Below, piece after piece: positions 45,866 to 59,097 of a DNA stretch of 64,000 bases. Location: positions 14,569,501 to 14,633,500 of the forward strand of contig NW_026947506.1 of the NCBI RefSeq assembly GCF_034190915.1, written 5' to 3'. The DNA is from Cavia porcellus (lineage: Eukaryota > Chordata > Mammalia > Rodentia > Caviidae). A program made the translations under genes and the position numbers. Each line of letters opens with the position of its first letter. The stretch's first letter is position 1. The notes beneath the pieces were generated by a model that did not search any database, had not been told where the DNA came from, and saw nothing but the letters and a program-made list of their open reading frames with translations.

Positions 45866-46560
45866 CAGGTTTTAAGCAAGCAGGTGAGCACCACTGGTTC
45901 CAGAGGCTCAGGGTCCTGGGATAAGTGCCCTATGCACTTTCCCTTGAGCCCAGCTTGTTTGGGACCCTGAAGCCTTCAAGGTGCACTGGAAGAGCTAGGC
46001 GGGTCTGAGGCATCCACTGTGGAGGCATCCCATTCCAGCTGTGCTTGGAGAACTGTGGAGTTCTAAGCAAGCAGGTGGGTGCCCACTTTCCCTGGAACCC
46101 AGCTTGTTTGGGAACTGTGCACCTTCTGGGTGCAGTGAAACAGCTAGGCAGATCTGGGGAGCATGCCTCCACCTTCCTGTGTGCTTGGAGGACTGTGGAG
46201 TTCTAAGCAAGCAGGTGAGCGCCACCAATTCCAGAGGCCTGGTGTCCAGGGGTAAGTTCCCTGAACACTTTGCCCTTAATCCAGCTTGTTTGGGATCCTC
46301 GAGCATTCTGAGTGCACTAGAACAGCTAGGCTGGACTGGGGCACCTGCATCCACTGCCCCGTTCAGGCAGTGCTTGGAGAACTGTGGAATTCTAAGTAAC
46401 CAGGTAGATGCCCTCTTTCCCAGAGCCCAGTTTGTTTGGGACTGTGCAGTTCTAAGCAAGCAGGTGAGCACCACTGGTTCCAGAGGACCAGTGGCCTGGG
46501 AGAACTGGGTGCCAAAGTCCCAGGAGCTGTGGGCATGGAAGTGGATTTTCAACAGACACT
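45866..46560 (+). repeat. L1 5'UTR monomers with mixed unit lengths
   Basis: TTCTAAGCAAGCAGGTGAGC-like blocks start at about 45871, 46071, 46201, 46390 and 46450. Spacings are 200, 130, 189 and 60 bp, so full units alternate with internally deleted ones. The array is directly upstream of an L1 ORF1. Confidence 0.75.
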
Positions 46561-46604
46561 GAAGAAGTTTTCAAATAACACTAGAATCACAGAAATATAG
46601 GAAA

Positions 46605-47650
46605 ATGACAAAACGAAAGACCAAATTACAATCTCAAACCTCCAGCCCATCCCAAGAAACCTTAGGAGTGATGCATATAGAAGAAAATATATGCCATACA
46701 CCTCCAATATTGGACATAATAGCTACTGAAATAAACAAGAAACTCTGGGAATTTATAAAGGAATTCAAACTAGAAATAATCTCCCAGGTAAAAGAAATGA
46801 TTAAAGAAAGGAAAGAGATGCAGAACATATGTAAAGAAAACACAGTTTAAAAACTGGAGGAACTAAACAAAAAGATAGAATCCATAGATGAACAATATAA
46901 GAAACAAACAGAATACATAAAGGAGATGCACAGAGAAATACTGGAAATCAAAAATTCCACAGAAAGCTGAAAAACCACCTCAATGGAAGTGAAGATAAAA
47001 TTTCAAAATTTGAAGACAAGATTGCAGCTAGTGACCGGGAAAGGAAAGATCTTTTAAAAATAACAAGGAATAAAGAAATAACAATTCAATAACTGCAAGA
47101 TGATGCAAAGAAAAACAATGTAAGATTCATAGGGATTAATGAAAAAGAAGGGGATGACATAAAAGACATCAAGAGGATATTTAGAGAAGTAATAGCTGGA
47201 CATTTCCCAAGCATGAGATCAGAAACCACCATCAGGTTCAGGGAAACATGTGGAACTCCAAATACTCATAACAAAAATAAAACTACACCAAGATATATAA
47301 TAATCACCATTCCAGAAATCCAGCACAACAACAGATTTTTAAATGCTGTAAGTGAGAAAAAACAAATCACTTATAAAGGAAAATCTATCAGAATCACAGC
47401 AGACTTCTCAGCACAAACAAGTCAAGAAGAGCATGGAGTAAAATATTTCATTTTCCTAAAGAAAAATGATTTCCAACGTAGACTGAAGTACCCTGCAAAA
47501 CAATCCTTCAAAATCAATGGTGAAATAAGATACTCCCATTACAAAGAATGGCTGAAGAATTTCATGATCACCAAGACAACCCTGCAAAGAATACTGAAAG
47601 ACAGTCTAGATACACTTAGGAAAAAACCACTAAGCAAAGCAGATAATTAA
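46605..47650 (+). pseudogene. L1 ORF1, disrupted
   Basis: ATG at 46605 opens 81 codons ending at TAA (near 46848). Downstream stops follow (for example TGA near 46966). The RRM and C-terminal half is open from 47213 to 47650, ending with a SKADN-stop that shows the expected ORF1 terminus. Confidence 0.88.
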
Positions 47651-47669
47651 ACAGAACAGAAAGACAAAC

Positions 47670-50600
47670 ATGCAACAGCAGAAAGATAACATGTCAACAA
47701 TAAACCAACATATAACAGTTATAACATTAATGTAAATGGTCTCAATGAACCAATTAAAAGAAATAGAGTGGCAGAATGGATCAAGAAACAAAATCCAACC
47801 ATATGCTGTTTACAAGAAACCCATGTAACCCAGAAGCATACTCACAGACTGAAAGTCAAAGGATGGAAAACAATACTTCACACAACAGAATCCCCCAAAA
47901 AAGCAGGAGTAGCCATTCTGTTTGCAGACAATGTGAACTTTAAGCCAATAATGATGAGAAGAGACAAAAAAGGTCACCCCATACATGTTAGGGGAAAATT
48001 CCAAGAGGAAGATATAACTATTTTAAATAATATGCACCAAATTCCAGAGTACCCAGTAATACAAAACAAGTATTAACAGAAATGAAAAATCAAATTATCA
48101 GTAATACATATGTAATAGGAGACCTTAACAAACCATTGACACCAAGGGACAGATCAACCAGACATAAAATCAGCAAAGAAATAAAAGAACTGAATCACAC
48201 ATGTGAACAAATGGACTTGATATACATATACAGAGTGTTCCATCCAACAACATCATAATACACATTCTTCTCAGTAGTACATGTGTCTTGCTCTAAAATA
48301 GACCATATATTAGCTCACAGAAAATATATAAATAAGTACAAAAGCATTGAAATTATCCCTTGCATGTTATCAGATCTTAGCGCTATGAAATTAGAAATTA
48401 ATGATAAAAGATACTATAAAATTCCCACAAACACATGGAAACTGAAAAACACACCCTTGAGTAACCAGAGGGTCACAGGGGAAAATAAAGAAGAAACTAA
48501 ACAATACCTACAAGAAAAGGAAAATACAGATCCAACTTACCAGAATCTGTGGGATGCAATGAAAGCCGTCCTCAGAGGAAAATTTATGGCACTGAGTTCC
48601 GACACCAGGAAAAACAATGAGTACAAATAAATAACTTGATGCTACACTTCAAACAGTTAGAAAAAGAAGAGCAAGTTAAGCCCAAAGCCAAAAGAAGAGA
48701 GAAAATTATAAAAATCAGAGCAGAAATCAATGCAATAGATACTAAGAAAACAATCCAAAGAATCAATGAATCAAAGAGCTGCTTATTTGAAGGAATAAAT
48801 AAAATTGATAAGCCCCTAGCCAATCTTATTTTTAAAAAAGGAAGAAAAAGCTCAAATTCATGCAATAAGAAATGAAAAAGGTTTGATAACACAGAAGAAA
48901 TAGACATAATACAGGAAACACATGAAGAGCCAAAGCTAGGTCAAGAAGATGTAAAACTGCTGAATTACCCAATTTCTATTAATGAAACTGAAAATGTAAT
49001 TAGGTCCTTCCTACAAAGAAGAGGCCAGGCCCAGAGGGATTCACTGCAGAATTCTACACGAAATAAAAAGAAGGCCTAATGCTGACACTCCTCAAACTCT
49101 TCACTGAAATTGAAATGGAAGCAATTCTTAAGTCATTCCTGGAAGCAAATATTACTCTAGTACCAAAACCTGAGAAAGACCAAACTGAAAACCAGGATTA
49201 TAGAACAACCTCCCTAATGAACACAGATGCAAATATTCTCAATAAAATATTGGCAAACAGAATGCGGCAAATCATCAAGAAGATTATAAGAATCACCAAG
49301 TGGGATTCATCCCAGACATGCAGGGATGGTTCAACATGCGTAAATCAATCTAACCAACCATATCAATAAAGCCAAAAATAAGAATCACATGATCATTTCT
49401 ATAGTTGCAGAAAAAGCTTTTGATAAGGTCCAGCATTCATTCATAATAAGAACTTTACAGAAAACCGGAATAGATGGTCTTTACCTCAATATCATAATGG
49501 CTATCTATGACAAACCAGCAGCCAGTATCATACTACATAGCCAGAAATTGAAGGCTCTTACTTTAAAATCAGGCACAAGACAAGGATGTCATTTATCACC
49601 ATTCCTATTTAATATAGTACTGGAAATACTAGCCAGAGCCATTAGACAAGAGAGAGAAATAAAAGGGGTAAAGATAGGAAAAGAAGAAGTTAAATTATCA
49701 TTATTTGTAGATCACATGATATTCTACATAGAAGACCCCCTAAACTCCACTGAAAGACTCTTAGATATAACAAATAAGTTCAGCAATGTAGCTGGATACA
49801 CAATCATTACTCAAAAATCAATAACATTCCTATACAGTAACAAAGAAATCACAGAGAGAGCAATAAGAGAAGCCATCCTCTTCACACTAGCAACCAAAAT
49901 ACTGAAATACTTAGGATTTACTCTTACTAAAGAAGTGAAAGAACTATACTGGGGAATTATAACAGAGAAAAAAGAAATTGAAGATTATCTCAGAAAATGG
50001 AAAGACATTCCTTGCTCATGAATAAGAAGAATAAATATTGTGACAATGACCATTCTCCCAAAACTCTTATACAGATTCAATGCAATCCCAATAAAAATAA
50101 CATCAACATTCCTCATAGATCTAGAGAAATTACCCCTAAAATTCATCTGGAGTGACAAGTGACATAGAATAGCAAAGACAGTTCTAAGTAACAAAGGCAA
50201 GGCAGGAGGCATCACAATCCCTGACTTCAAGTTATACTACAAAGCAACCATAGTAAAATCAACATGGTAGTGGAGTCAAAACAGCCAAAGATCAATAGAA
50301 TACATTAGGAGATACAACCACAACTACAAACACACTCAACCACCTTATCTTTGATAAAAGAGCCAAACAGGTTCACTGGAAGAGCTACAGTCTCTGTAAT
50401 AAATGGTGTTGGAAATACTGGCTCTCTATTTGCTGAAAACTAAAGCTAGATCCACGCCTATCACCATGTACTAAAATCTAAATGGATTAAAGATCTGAAT
50501 ATTAAAACAGAAACACTAAATCTATTGGAAGACATTGCGTAGAAACCTTGAAGACATAAGGGTAGATAGAGAATTCATGAACAGGACACAAACCGCATGG

Positions 50601-51152
50601 GAAATACTTCCCAGAATCAATAACTGAGACCACCTCCTATTAAAATGTTTCTGCATGTCAAAAGAAATCTCCAGCATAGTGAAAAGAAAACTGAAAAACT
50701 GGTAAAATGTCTTAGTGGACTCTCCCTCAGACAAAGGACTTTTGTCTAAAACAGATAAAGAATTAAATAAAATCAGACGCTCAAAATTCAATGCTCCAAT
50801 CCAAAAATAGGCATCTGAGATGAGTACACACTTTTCAGATGAAGAAATACAAATGGCAAATAAATACATGACAAAATGTTCATCAGCATTAGTCATTAGA
50901 GAAATGCAAATTAAAACCACACTGAGATTCCGTCTCACTCCTGAAAGAATGGCCGGGTTCAAGAAAACCAACAACAACACATGCTGGAGAGGCTGTGGGG
51001 AAAAAGGAACACTCCTGCCCTGTTGGTGGGAGTGTAGACTGGTGCAACTATTGTGGAGGTCAGTCTGGAGATTTCTCAAAAAAGCTGGGATTGGAAGTCC
51101 CATTTGTTCCTGGTATTCCACTTCTAGGCATATTCCCAGAAGAATTGAAAGC
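47670..51152 (+). pseudogene. L1 ORF2, disrupted and truncated
   Basis: The ATG at 47670 follows ORF1 by 19 bases. Endonuclease segments are at 47768-48076 and about 48100-48330. The reverse transcriptase is open from 49389 to 50021 with KAFDKV and TRQGC blocks, but the catalytic motif reads FVDH in place of FADD. The C-terminal Cys-rich region is at about 50970-51030. Truncated at 51152. Confidence 0.88.
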
Positions 51153-52160
51153 ACATGATGTAAAAACAGAGTACAAGGTTATAGACAATGGTTACCATAA
51201 TGTCTCTTGCTTCCTTAAGAAGAATTGTCTATCTCATTAGGTATTATAAAGTTGAACAAAACAGTGAAGAACAAGACCAATAAAACCTAAACATTGCAAA
51301 TATTACAGGACTTCAAAAGAAGAAAATAGTCAAACCAGAATGGGCATCATAGTGAATTTTATTGCCTTCAAAGTAGGTGCCTATACCCTCAAACTTGATA
51401 CTATCGTACAGAACGAACAGAGTCTAATCATTCAAAACAAGATAATGGGAGTATTACAGGACTTCAAGTTAACAGGAAATAAAAAATGTTACTATAATAT
51501 ATCCTGCTAATTTTTTTATGTTTTCCCCTTAGTTAAAAAGTAATAAAAATAATTAAATAATTTTTAATGAATAAGCGAGATATTGAGATAAAAGAGGACA
51601 AAACAACATAATAATACAGGTCAAAGCATGACAGTTTCATCAACCTAGTGCTTCACCACCAAATAACCCGAATTAATAGTAGTTTCCATAGTGTCTTTTT
51701 CCTTGAAATATTTGAATATAACTTTGTATACTATAGCATCAAACATATCAAGACAGTGTAAAACAATTCAAGTGGATGAAAGCATTGTAGGGTAGTTAGA
51801 ACCAGCTAAAAGTAAACGAACAATGGTTTCTATATTATCTCTTTGCCTATAAAAATTGTTGTTTATACTATCACATATCATAAAATCCAGAAAGATACAA
51901 CATGATAAAACCAATGGAAACAGAAGAGCCATAGTTTGGTGGGCTTCAAAACAAGATGGTATTAAATCAGCAATAGCTATTATGATGTCTTGTTTTCTTC
52001 AAAATAACTGTTCATTTCATCGCAGACAACAATATCAAGCAGCCCAGATAAAGCCATTCCAATTAATAAGTGAAAACTTTATAAGGCTTCAAGGCCACAT
52101 AATGGGGAATCATGATTACCACATACATTTTATATTTGAATCATTTAGTACACTAGGTAA
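51153..52160 (-). other. L1 3'UTR, partial
   Basis: It starts mid-3'UTR without a T-run, so this is not a normal L1 3' end. TTTGAAGTCCTGTAATA-type repeat blocks are recognisable in reverse. Confidence 0.75.
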
Positions 52161-52165
52161 ACTTT

Positions 52166-55100
52166 TCAGTATTCACACATGCGAGTTTGACTTATTTCAC
52201 TTATGAGTATGGTTTCAAGTTGTGCCCATTTATTTATAAATATCTCAGTGTGATCCTTCTTTATAGCTGAGTAGTACTCTTTTGTATAGAAATACCACAA
52301 CTTTTTTATCCATTCTTCAGTTGCTGGACACGAGTTGTTTCTAAGATCTGGCAACTACAAATTGTGCTGCTATAAACATAGGTGCACATATTTCACTGTG
52401 GCATGATGCTTTCAGTTCTTCTGGGAATATGCCTAGAAGTGGAATAGTTGGAACATATGGGACTTCAAATCACAGCTTTTTGAGCAATCTCCAGACTGAC
52501 CTCCACAGGGGTTGTACCAGTCTACACTCCCACCAAAAGTGTAGGAGAGTTCCTTTTCCTCCACAGCCTCTCCAGCATTTCTTGTTGTTGGTTTTCTTGA
52601 TCCTGGCCATTCTTTCAGGAGTGAGATGGAATATCAGTGTGGTTTTATTTTGCATTTCTCTAATGACCAATGATGATGAACATCTTTTCATGTATTTATT
52701 TGCCATTTGTAATTCTTCATTTGAGAAGTGTGTATTCATCTCAGATACCCATTTTTGGATTGGATCTTTGTATTTTGGGGTCTGAGTTTTTTAAATTCTT
52801 TATATGTTTTAGAAAAAAGTCCCTTGTATGAGGGAAAGTTCACTAAAATCTTTTCCCAGTTTGTGGGTTTTCTCTTTACTATGCTGGAGATTTTATTCAC
52901 ATGCAGAAACTTTTTAATAAGATGTGGTCCCAGTTATTGATTCTGGGCAGTATTTCCCGTGTGGTTTGTGTCCTGTTCATGAATTCTCTACCTACCCCTA
53001 TGTCTTCAAGGTTTGTATCTAATGTTTCTTCCAATAGATTTAGTGTTTCTGTTTCAATATTCAGATGTTTGAGCCGTTTTGATTTTAATTTAGCACATGG
53101 TGATAGGCATGGGTCTAGTTTTAGTTTTTGGCAAATGGAGAGCCAGTTTTTCCAACACCATTTATTAAAGAGACTATTGTTCTTCCAGCAAATTCGCTTG
53201 GCTTCTTTATCAAAGATAAGGTGGTTGAGTGTGTTTGTAGTTGTGGTTGTATCTCCTAATCAATTCCATTGATCTTTCACTGTGTTTTGATTCCACTACC
53301 ATATTGATTTTACTACTGTTGCTTTGTAGTATAACTTGAAGTCAGGGATTGTGATGCCACCTGCCTTGCCTTTGCAGCTTAGAATTGTCTTTGCTATTCT
53401 AGGTCTCTTCTGGCTCCAGATGAAATTTAGGAGTGATTTCTCTAGACCTATAAGGTATTTATAGATGTTGATGGTATGTTGATGGTATTTTTATTGGGAT
53501 TGCAATGAATCCATATAACAGTTTTGGGAGAATGGCCATTTTCACAATGTTTGTTCTTTCTATCCATGAGCATGGGATGTCTTTCAAATTTCTGAGATCA
53601 TCTTCAATTTCTTTTCTCAGTGGATTATAGTTTTCCCTGTATAGGTCTTTCACTTCTTTCATAAGAGTAATTCCTACTTATTTGAATTTTTGCTTGCTAG
53701 TGTGAAGAGTGTGGCTTCTTTTATTTCTCTCTCTGTGTTTTTGTTGTTAGTGTATAGGAATGCTATTGATTTCTGAGTATTGATTTTGTATCCAGCTACA
53801 TTACTGATTTTATTTATTATATCTAAGCGTCTTTAAATGGACTTTAGGGGGTCCTCTATGTAGAGTATCATGTCATCTGCTAACAATGATAATTTTACTT
53901 CATTTTTTCCTATCTTTGGCCCTTTTATTTCTCTCTTGTCTTATTGCTCTGGCTAGTACTTCCAGTACTATATTAAATAGGAGTGGTGATAAGGGACTTC
54001 CTTGTCTTGTGCCTGATTTTAAAGTAAAGGCTTTCAAATTTGGGCCATTTATTTTGATATTGGCTGTTGGTTTTTCATAGATGGCCTGTATTATATTGAG
54101 GTAAAGACCATCTATTCCAATTTTTTGTAAAGTTTTTATCATGAATGAACGTTGGACCTTATTGAAGGCTTTTTCTGCATCAGTGGAAATGATCATGTGA
54201 TTCTTACTTTTGGCTTTATTGATATGGTGGTTTACATTTATTGCTGTATGTATGTTGAACCATCCCTGCATGCCTCGGATGAATCCCACTTGGTGATTCT
54301 TATAATCTTCTTGATGATTTGCTGCATTCTACTTGCCAATATTTTATTGAGGATTTTTGCATCTGTGTTCATTAGGGAGATTGGTCTATACTTTTCTTTT
54401 TTAGCTGGGTCTTCCTCAGGTTTTGGTACTAGAGTAATATTTGCTTCCAGGAATGACTTAGGAAGGATTACTCCCCTTTCAATTTCATTGAATACTTTGA
54501 GAAGTGTCGTCATTAGGTTTTCTTTGTATTTCTTGTAGAATTCTGTGGTGAATCCATCCCGGCCTGGACTCTTTTTGTATGTAAAGAGTTAGTTGCATTT
54601 TCAATTTACATTGATAGAGATTGGGTTATTCAGCAATTTCATATCCTCTTGATCTAGTTTTGGTACTTTATATGTTTCTAAGAATCTGTCTAGTTCTTCC
54701 GTGCTATTAAACCTTTGAGAGTAGAGGTTTTTGAAATAGGTATTTCTATAGAGTCTGTAGTGATTTCACCTTTTTCATTTCTTATTGCATGAATCAGAGC
54801 TTTTTCTTCCCTTTTTAAAATAAGGTTGTCTAGGGGCTTATCGATTTTATTTATTCTTTCAAAGAACCAACTCTTTGATTCATTGATTTTTTTGGATTGT
54901 TTTCTCAGTCTCTATTGTGTTGATTTCTGCTTTGATTTTTATTATTTCCTCTCTTCTTTGGGCTTTGGGCTTGACTTGCTCTTCTTTTTCTAGCTGTTTG
55001 AGGTGCAGCATCAGGTTATTTATTTGTATTCGTTCTGTTTTCCTGATGTGGGAATTCAGTGCAATAAATTTTCCTCTGAGGACAGCGTTCATTGCAACCC

Positions 55101-55982
55101 ACAGATTCCTGTGAGTTGTATCTGTATATTCATTTTCTTGTATGTATTGTTTAATTTCTTCTTTAATTTCTTCTGTGACCCATTGATTACACAAGAGTGT
55201 GTTATTCAGTTTCCATGTGTTTGTGGGAATTTTGCGGTATCTTTTATCATTAACTTCTAATTTCATAGTGCTATGGCCCAATACCATGCAAGGGATAATT
55301 TCAACTCTTTTGCATTTAGTTAAATATGTTGTGTGAGTTAATATATGGTCTATTTTAGAGAATGTCTAATGTACTGCTGAGAACAATGTGTATTCTGTTG
55401 TTATTGGGTGGAATACTCTGTATATGTCTATTAAGTCCTTTTGTTCACAGGTGCAATTCAGTTCTTTTATTTCTTTGATGATTTTCTGTCTGGTTGATCT
55501 GTCCCTTGGTGTCAATGTTGTAGTAAGATCTCCTGTTAGAATTGTGTTACTGCATATTTGGTTTTTCATTTCTGTTAGTACTCGTTTTATATAACTGGGT
55601 GATCTGGGGTTTCGTGCATATATATTTAAGATAGTTAGCTCTACCTCTTTGAGTTTTCCCCTAACCAGCATGTAGTGACGTTCTTTATCCCTTGTGTTCA
55701 TTATTGGCTTGAACTTTACTTTGTCTGCAAACAGAATGTCTACTCCCACTGTTTTTTGTGTTCCTGTTGCATGATGTATTGTTTTCCATCCTTTGACTTT
55801 CAGTCTGTGAACATCGTTTTGAGATAGATGGTTTTCTTGTAGACAGCATTTGGTTGGATTTTGTTTCTTGATCCATTCGGCCAGTCTGTTTCTTTTAATT
55901 GGTTATTGAGACCATTTACATTAATGGTTAGAACTGTTATATATTGATTTATTGTTGACATGTTATCTTTCTGCTGTTGCAA
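52166..55982 (-). pseudogene. L1 ORF2, disrupted; start codon lost
   Basis: The usual ATG is TTG at 55982-55980. Endonuclease pieces lie at 55980-55366, reverse-transcriptase pieces at 54513-53900 ([19 protein letters not shown]; the usual Cys of TRQGC is Ser) and the Cys-rich C-terminus at about 52540-52580. It ends with the same CEY-stop as the copy at 39081. Confidence 0.88.
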
Positions 55983-55996
55983 TTTTTTCTTTCTGT

Positions 55997-56952
55997 TCTG
56001 TTTAATTATCTGCTTTGCTTAGTGCTTTTTTCCTAAGTGTACCTAGGCTGTCTTTCAGTATTCTTTGCAGGGTTGGCTTGGTGATTATGAAGCTTTTCAG
56101 CTGATGTTTGTCATGGAAGTATCTTATTTCTCCATCAATTTTGAAGGACAGTTTTGCAGGCTACATCAGCCTAGGTTGGAAATCATTTTCCTTTAGGATC
56201 TCCAATACTTTACTCCATACTCTTCTTGACTTTATTGTTTGTGCTGAGAATTCTGCTGTGATTCTAATAGGCTTTCCTTTCTAGGTGATCTGTATTTTCT
56301 CTCTGACAGCTTTTAATATTCTTTCCTTTTTTTTATTTCTGGGATGGCCATTATTATGGGTCTGGGTGTAGTTTTAATTTGGTTATGGCTATTTGGAGTT
56401 CTATATGCTTCATTGATCTTGATATCAGTTTCCAATCTCATTTTTGGGAAATTTTCATCTATTACTTCTCTAAATATCCTCCTGACATCCTTTACATTGT
56501 CTCCTTCTTTTTCATATATCCCTATCAACTTTATGTTGTTCCTTTTTGCATCATCTTGCAGGTGTTGAATTGTTATTTCCTGATTTCTTGTTATTTTTAA
56601 AAGATCTTTCCTTTCCTGCTCACTGGATCTTTCTTCAAGAGCTGGGATTCTATCTTCACATTCATTGAGGTGGTTTTTACAACTTTCAATGGAGTTTTTG
56701 ATTTCCTGTGTGTCTCTTTGCACCTGCTTTATGTATTCTGTTTTTTCCTTATATTGTTCATTCAGGGATTGTATCTTGTTGTTTAGTCCTCCAATTTCTT
56801 AAATGTGTCTATTTTAGCTATGTTCAGCATCTCCATTTCTTTTATCATTTCTTCTTTTACCTGGGAGATTATTGCTAGTTTGAATTCCTTTAAGGCTTCC
56901 CAGAGTTGCTTCTTTATTGCAGTTACTATTATTTCAGGTATTTCAGTTATGT
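55997..56952 (-). pseudogene. L1 ORF1, 5'-truncated
   Basis: The coiled coil is at 56950-56620, the RRM at 56560-56313 and the C-terminal domain below that, in several frames. The first about 30 residues are cut off at the junction with the 3'UTR at 56953. Confidence 0.82.
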
Positions 56953-58012
56953 GGGATGATGCTATAATGTACGAAGTTATATTCAAATATTTCAAGGAAA
57001 GAGACACTATGGTTACTACTATTAAGTCGGGTTATCTTGTGGTGGAGCACTAGGTTGCTGAAATTGTCATGCTTTGACCTGTATTGTTATGTTGTTATGT
57101 CCTCTTTTATCCCAATGTTCCCTTATTAATAAAAAAAATTTATTATTATTGTTTTTTAATTAAGCAAAAAATCAAAAAAATTAGCAGGTTATGTTGTAGC
57201 CACTTTTTGATTTCCTATTAGCTTGATTTGAAGTCCTGTATTACTCCCAATATCTTGTTTTGACTAATTATACTCTGTTCCATTCTGCTTGATAGTATCA
57301 AGTTTGAGGGCATAGGCAACCACTTTGAAGGCAATAAAATTCACTATGATGCCCATTCTTGTTTGACTATTATCTTCTTTTGAAGTCCTTTAATGTCTCC
57401 AATGTTTAGGTTTTATTGGTCTTGTTCTGTATTGTTTTGTTTAATTTTATTATACCTAATGACATATAGGCAACTCTTTTTAAGAAAGCAAGAAGCATTA
57501 TGGTAACAATTGTTGATAACCTTGTATTCTGTTTTTACATCATGTGCTATGTCTATCCTTTGTTTTGACTGACTGCTTTATTTTGTAATATTTGATTTTA
57601 TTTTCTTCCAAAAAAAGGAATAAGAACTATGGGAGTAAAAAAACCCAAAATGTGTAAATTATGTTGTAAAAAAGAGAGGAAAAAAATTGCTCTAAAGGAT
57701 ACAACTGCAAGTGTGTTTAGGTGTGCCCATATGACCATAGATGCCCATATTACTCAGTTTTTGTTGGATCATTGAACAAAACTGTTTGCATTCTCACTGT
57801 TTGAATGTCCACTTTGTATCCTTTTATCCTGTAACTTGAACAACTATTTCTAAGATGACAACATGTAATCTATTTGTTTTTGTCTTTTTCATTTTTATCA
57901 GTACTAGGAACATGTAATCTATTAACTAGTGATTTCTTACCATTTTTTAAAATTATGTATTACTTGTACCCTTATACTGTTTTTTTTCTTTAAATAAAAA
58001 AATTAAAAAACC
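56953..58012 (+). other. L1 3'UTR and A-rich tail
   Basis: It begins GATGCTATAATGTACGAAG, a position just inside the 3'UTR, and runs through the TTTGAAGTCCTGTA repeats to TCTTTAAATAAAAAAATTAAAAAA. It closes the plus/minus/plus composite. Confidence 0.82.
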
Positions 58013-58619
58013 AAAATCAGACAAAACAAAACACAAAAATGGTAATCAGTAAGAAAAAGAAAAACCAATCCCACTGAGATAAATAAAACTAGTAGTACTC
58101 CTCTGGTACCTATACTTCTGAGGCAGGTCCATGTCAGATCCTAGAAGTACGTTTTTTACTCCTAAAAAGTATGCAGTGGAATTTGTGCTAGATAAGGGGC
58201 TGATCTTTGTCTCAGGCTGTAGGTCCTGGAAGTGCTTTTCTGTTGTTAGAGTTCTCTCCAAGCCCTTTGTTGGAAAAACTCATGTATCCACTTTCTCATT
58301 CTATTTCACATTGTCTCTGTGCCAAATTTCAATGCTGATTCATCCAATTAACTGACTGCTCACATTCTCAGTGCTGCTTCAGACTTTTTCACTATACTTT
58401 TCTCAGCTGTCCATCATGTATGCCCCTTCTGGGGCCTTGGTGACTCAATGATTTCCCCTGTATGCTGCACAGCATGTGCAGTCACACATGGCACTTGCTA
58501 GGCCACAGCTTAGACCAGGGGAGTATATATAATGCCTCCAGGGCCTTTTGGGTTTAATATTAATGACAGGATCAATTTAGAAAATGCTGAAAAATGAATA
58601 CTTTTGTGACATAGTTTTT
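58013..58619. other. No gene recognised
   Basis: Mixed-composition sequence between the L1 tail and the MaLR-like LTR. Part of it may be the 5' portion of that LTR; I cannot place the boundary. Confidence 0.4.
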
Positions 58620-58848
58620 ACTCAGTCTTATGGTATGTGTTTCTATGTCCTCCCAAAGCCTCATGCAATTGTATATTGGAATTTTTCAGAATTTTCATCA
58701 CTAATTCATGGTTCAATGACGAGATTAATTTTTATGAGTTGAAGGATGTGTAATTGTTCTATCAATTCCCTGAATTTATTGGCATTGTCCTAATCCCAAA
58801 GGTCTGGATAAGTTAAAAGGAACAGAATGAGACTGGTTTGCCCCTCCA

Positions 58849-58957
58849 TTTTTTTTTTTTTTTTTGTCTTTTTCCTTTTTGCTGGTACCAGGGATCAAAC
58901 TCGCAACTGCCTGCTTGCAAGGCAGGTGCTTATGCCGCTGAGCTAAAACCCCAGCCC
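58849..58957 (-). mobile_element. ID-like tRNA-Ala-derived SINE
   Basis: The minus strand starts GGGGCTGGGGTTTTAGCTCAG and folds as a tRNA-like head. A-box TAGCTCAGCGG is at 58945-58935 and B-box GAGTTTGATCC at 58902-58892, the RNA polymerase III internal promoter. The 3' end is GGTACCAGCAAAAAGGAAAAAGAC plus an A-run (T-run at 58849-58865). The head is well preserved, which suggests a recent copy. Confidence 0.9.
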
Positions 58958-59097
58958 CTCTCCCATCTTTCTTGTTGTGTTTCGTAACTTCTGCCACTAT
59001 ATAGTTTTATCCTCTACCAAGATACCTTCACTTAAAGCCAGGAAATTTAGAATGAAACCTTTACAAAGTGTGAGGTAAATAAAACCTTAAATATTTA

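Larger units (their letters stand above)
45866..51152 (+). mobile_element. Plus-strand L1, 3'-truncated at an inversion junction
   Basis: Monomers, ORF1 and ORF2 are present in order, but ORF2 stops about 100 residues short of its end. There AGCA at the junction is shared with the reversed 3'UTR that follows. A plus-strand 3'UTR that could belong to it appears only at 56953. Confidence 0.85.
51153..56952 (-). mobile_element. Minus-strand L1 segment inside the inversion composite
   Basis: In L1 sense it runs from early ORF1 (56952) through ORF2 to the middle of the 3'UTR (51153). The 5'UTR, ORF1 start, 3' end and A-tail are all missing. Its 3'UTR is about 90% identical by eye to the plus-strand 3'UTR at 56953-57545. 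Confidence 0.85.

Noticed and set aside
58849..58957. Considered as a functional tRNA-Ala gene
   Set aside because: It has a tRNA-like head with A- and B-boxes, but the acceptor stem does not close and an A-rich tail follows, as in ID SINEs.
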